Shown here: in pieces, positions 62,047-64,000 of the stretch
Position numbering within the stretch: the first letter of the stretch is position 1
How the letters are laid out: each line of letters opens with the position of its first letter
Source of the DNA: GCA-2725625 sp964574215
GTDB lineage: Bacteria; Pseudomonadota; Alphaproteobacteria; Rhodospirillales; UBA2165
Length of the DNA stretch: 64,000 bases
Assembly: GCA_964574215.1 (NCBI GenBank)
Contig: CAZNLR010000019.1
Coordinates: 17,610 to 81,609 of the forward strand
Reading direction: 5' to 3'
Translations under genes and position numbers: made by a program
The notes under the pieces: generated by a model
What the model was told of the DNA's origin: nothing
The model's input: only the letters and a program-made list of their open reading frames with translations
Databases searched by the model: none

Positions 62047-62979
62047 ATGCCCGATGTTGTTTTTGAAAATACGAGACTGTTGATTGCCGATACGGGAAAG
62101 CAATACCGTAAGGAAATCAAAAATATTCTGTTCCACCATGGATTTCGTAACATTCTGGATACGGACGATCTGTCCGTGGTGCGCGAAAAAATCGGTAACA
62201 ACGAAATCGATTTGTTGATTGCCGACCACATTTTTCCCAATGACGACGTTTGTGAAATTATCCGTGAAACCCGTCACGGAGATCTCGGCGACAATCCATT
62301 TATCGTCGCCGTAACGATGGCCTTGGAACCCGAAAAAGAAGACATTTCGAGAATCATGAATGCGGGCGTTGATGATGTGATCCTGAAACCGATCACCGCG
62401 GGTACCATCATCAAGCGGGTCAATTTCTTCGCCAGTGACAGAAAAAAGTTCGTTGTCACTTCGGATTATGTCGGACCGACGCGGCGGGCGTCACATCGCC
62501 CGGGCACGATGAAAATTCCGGAAATATCGGTGCCCAACCCGGTGGAAATTTCGACCCGGGAAGAAGATGAGGTAACCGATATCAAAACCGAGATTCAACG
62601 TCTTTCGGGCGTAATTAACGAGCAGAAAATTGAGCGACACGCCTATCAAATTACCTATTTAATCGATCGGCTGGTCCCACTTTATGTTGACGGCAAGGCG
62701 ACGGCTGACGTTACCGAATCACTGGACCGCCTTCAATTCGTATCGGAGGATATCAGCCGGCGGCTCGAAGGCACCAAATACGATCACATCGGGGGACTGT
62801 GCGGGACCATATTGACGGTGGTGAAGGAAATCTGCCTCAATCCCAATGAACCGAAAGCACAGAATTTAAAACTCCTGCCGCAATTGTCGCTGGCCATTAA
62901 AACCGATTTTCATGCCGGGGCGGACAGTGTCGATATTGCGCGCAGCATTTCCGATTCGGTGCAGCAACGCACCTCTTAA
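62047..62979 (+). CDS. Receiver-domain protein with unknown C-terminal region
   Basis: 310 residues. The first ~130 are a CheY-like receiver: TRLLIADTGKQYRKEIKN, phospho-acceptor Asp in LLIADHIFPNDD, and the conserved Lys in VILKPITAG. The remaining ~180 residues are helical, including a possible coiled coil (about 185-210), without a recognised output domain. No kinase is adjacent; the orphan kinases at 15.9, 20.8 and 27.9 kb lack partners. Convergent with usg. Confidence 0.85.
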   Translation: MPDVVFENTRLLIADTGKQYRKEIKNILFHHGFRNILDTDDLSVVREKIGNNEIDLLIADHIFPNDDVCEIIRETRHGDLGDNPFIVAVTMALEPEKEDISRIMNAGVDDVILKPITAGTIIKRVNFFASDRKKFVVTSDYVGPTRRASHRPGTMKIPEISVPNPVEISTREEDEVTDIKTEIQRLSGVINEQKIERHAYQITYLIDRLVPLYVDGKATADVTESLDRLQFVSEDISRRLEGTKYDHIGGLCGTILTVVKEICLNPNEPKAQNLKLLPQLSLAIKTDFHAGADSVDIARSISDSVQQRTS

Positions 62980-63008
62980 TTTTTCCCACTATAGAAATCG
63001 CCAATTTT

Positions 63009-63314
63009 TTAATGCAGTGTCCAACTGTGATCGGCGAATTTATACTCGGCCGGTTTTATCAAACCGGCGCTCATCACCTTTACGGAGTGGAGCTGCCCAT
63101 CCAAATTTTCCTCCCAATAATTCAGGAACCTTCGCACCAAGGGAAAATTGGGTGCGACATCCATGGTTTGCCAGATAAATTCCTGTAAGAGTGAAGGGTG
63201 ATCGGGGAGATGATAAATGACTTCGGCCGTTGTCAGTCGATAGCCCTTTAATTGCTTTTCTAACTGCCTTCCGGCGGACTGCCGGGAATTGTGCCGAGTA
63301 AACAGAGTGGCCAT
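63009..63314 (-). CDS. Usg family protein
   Basis: About 101 residues from ATG 63314 (GAGGAA ribosome site). The sequence QLKGYRLTTAEVIYHLPDHP and LLQEFIWQTMDVAPNFP is typical of the Usg family, found near trp or gro genes in alphaproteobacteria. Function is not established. Divergent from the groESL promoter region. Confidence 0.88.
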   Translation of the reverse strand: MATLFTRHNSRQSAGRQLEKQLKGYRLTTAEVIYHLPDHPSLLQEFIWQTMDVAPNFPLVRRFLNYWEENLDGQLHSVKVMSAGLIKPAEYKFADHSWTLH

Positions 63315-63398
63315 GATTTCCTCATGTGTTGTTTCCGACCAAACCAGTGTGCGGCTGATCAGAAAAATTTTCAAATAAAATCGTTGTGAATCAAGGTA

Positions 63399-63425
63399 TT
63401 AGCAGCGAAGACCTGAGAGTGCTGC
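63399..63425. promoter_or_regulatory. Degenerate CIRCE element, distal copy
   Basis: TTAGCAGCG (63399-63407), exactly nine bases, GAGTGCTGC (63417-63425). Matches TTAGCACTC-N9-GAGTGCTAA in 6 of 9 and 7 of 9 positions. Confidence 0.5.
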
Positions 63426-63466
63426 TAAAAACACCGATAAATTGGAAACTTTTTTGGCGGAAATGC

Positions 63467-63494
63467 TTGACGGCGGGACTTTCCGGACTAAATT
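63467..63494 (+). promoter_or_regulatory. groESL promoter (sigma-70-like)
   Basis: TTGACG (63467-63472), 16-base spacer, TAAATT (63489-63494). It predicts a start near 63501, inside the proximal CIRCE element, which suits repression by HrcA. Confidence 0.5.
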
Positions 63495-63495
63495 C

Positions 63496-63522
63496 CTGGC
63501 AGTCTCAATGGGGGAGTGCTAA
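63496..63522. promoter_or_regulatory. CIRCE element (degenerate left arm), proximal copy
   Basis: CTGGCAGTC (63496-63504), nine bases, then a perfect GAGTGCTAA (63514-63522). Left arm agrees with TTAGCACTC in 6 of 9 positions. HrcA binding site for groESL. Confidence 0.7.
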
Positions 63523-63584
63523 AGGGAAAATCTCTCGGCTGTTAATTCCCCGGTTGTTAAATCATTGAAATTTTGGAGGATATT

Positions 63585-63899
63585 ATGGGTTTTAAACCTT
63601 TGGGTGATCGTGTGCTGGTACGCCGCATCGACGAAGAGTTAAAAACGGCCGGCGGAATTATTATTCCGGATACGGCCAAAGAAAAGCCGTCGGAAGGCAA
63701 AATTATCGCTACCGGTCCTGGCGCCCGCGGCGAGGATGGTACGGTAATGGCCTTGGACGTTAAAGTCGGCGACGTCGTTCTGTTCGGTAAATACGGCGGG
63801 ACCGAAGTCAAAGTCGACGGCGCGGATCTGATCATCATGCGGGAATCCGACATTCTCGGCATCGTCGAGAAAAAGAAAAAAGGTAAGAAGGCCGCTTAA
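63585..63899 (+). CDS. groES: Co-chaperonin GroES
   Basis: 104 residues. MGFKPLGDRVLVRRIDEELKT at the start and the GGIIIPDTAKEKPSEGKI mobile-loop region are those of GroES; ESDILGI is the conserved end, followed by a Lys-rich tail KKKKGKKAA. It caps GroEL. ATG 63585 has GGAGGA six bases before; a longer frame starts at 63573. Followed by groEL after 62 bases. Confidence 0.97.
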   Translation: MGFKPLGDRVLVRRIDEELKTAGGIIIPDTAKEKPSEGKIIATGPGARGEDGTVMALDVKVGDVVLFGKYGGTEVKVDGADLIIMRESDILGIVEKKKKGKKAA

Positions 63900-63961
63900 T
63901 ACCGGTCTGTCTCCGAACATTTTTTCACAGTTAACCCCCTTTTGAAGGAGAGCTATTTATT

Positions 63962-64000
63962 ATGGCTAAGGAAGTAAAATTTGAGGCTGATGCGCGGGCG
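63962..64000 (+). CDS. groEL: Chaperonin GroEL, 5' end only
   Basis: The last 39 bases encode MAKEVKFEADARA, the typical alphaproteobacterial GroEL start, after an AAGGAGAG ribosome site. The gene runs off the window. It is co-transcribed with groES under CIRCE control. Confidence 0.92.
   Translation, partial: MAKEVKFEADARA

Noticed and set aside
63386..63568. 60-codon frame between usg and groES
   Set aside because: It runs across the CIRCE sites and the groESL promoter and shows no protein-like composition.

Overview
The window reads as chromosomal DNA of an alphaproteobacterium, probably a marine or aquatic Rhodospirillales-like lineage. The indicators are a GcrA-family regulator, a Usg-family protein, a DUF1127 peptide, a SAM-II riboswitch in front of metZ, CIRCE-like sites in front of groES, TRAP transporters and a GcvA-free, ubiquinone-based gene set. 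No plasmid, phage, integrase, transposase or CRISPR array was seen. Species-level placement cannot be made from the sequence alone.

Layout. 1-1.8 kb: the 3' part of an ABC-type ATPase and a lipoprotein alpha/beta hydrolase, then tRNA-Arg(CCG). 2.1-11.4 kb: an AT-richer accessory block directly after the tRNA, holding a sulfatase, a GMC oxidoreductase, a complete TRAP transporter, an M24 (creatinase/prolidase-like) hydrolase and a divergent IclR regulator. Its gaps carry about eight copies of a short palindromic repeat that I do not see elsewhere in the window. 11.4-15.6 kb: a small basic protein and a three-subunit molybdenum hydroxylase (FAD, 2Fe-2S, Mo subunits in coxMSL order).

15.9-29.8 kb: a signalling-rich stretch with a NIT-domain hybrid kinase, a double-hemerythrin protein, an MscS channel, two further PAS kinases, a hydroxyacid dehydrogenase, an EamA transporter/YtoQ/Nudix operon, a solitary FliG C-domain-like protein, a GcrA paralogue and an SH3-domain exported protein. 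29.9-33.5 kb: purD, then divergent xseA and an M23 peptidase. 33.7-42.5 kb: one long minus-strand run ubiD-pmbA-msbA-DUF374-waaA-lpxK-lpxL, a lipid A/Kdo assembly and export unit with two upstream housekeeping genes, broken by a 27-bp-arm inverted repeat before msbA.

42.8-47.9 kb: a GAF/HD-GYP protein, then a TetR regulator with a recognisable promoter and overlapping operator, a hydrolase gene that has been fused by deletion to the 3' end of a TRAP permease gene, and a cysteine hydrolase; this looks like the remnant of a catabolic operon. ubiA faces it. 48-55.4 kb: rsmE, gshA, a TPR-TylF fusion, a TlpA-like thioredoxin, a GST, a ferritin-like di-iron protein, an esterase and a DUF1127 peptide. 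55.4-58.9 kb: tldD (partner of pmbA), the SAM-II riboswitch with terminator, metZ and a beta-carbonic anhydrase. 59-64 kb: a solute-binding protein, rhodanese, a GT2 glycosyltransferase/TVP38 pair, a receiver-domain protein, usg, and groES with the first codons of groEL.

The points most worth a second look are the solitary FliG-C protein, the deletion fusion at 45.9 kb, the NIT kinase/hemerythrin pair, the tandem degenerate CIRCE sites, the HD-GYP domain with a long insertion, and the palindrome family restricted to the tRNA-adjacent block.
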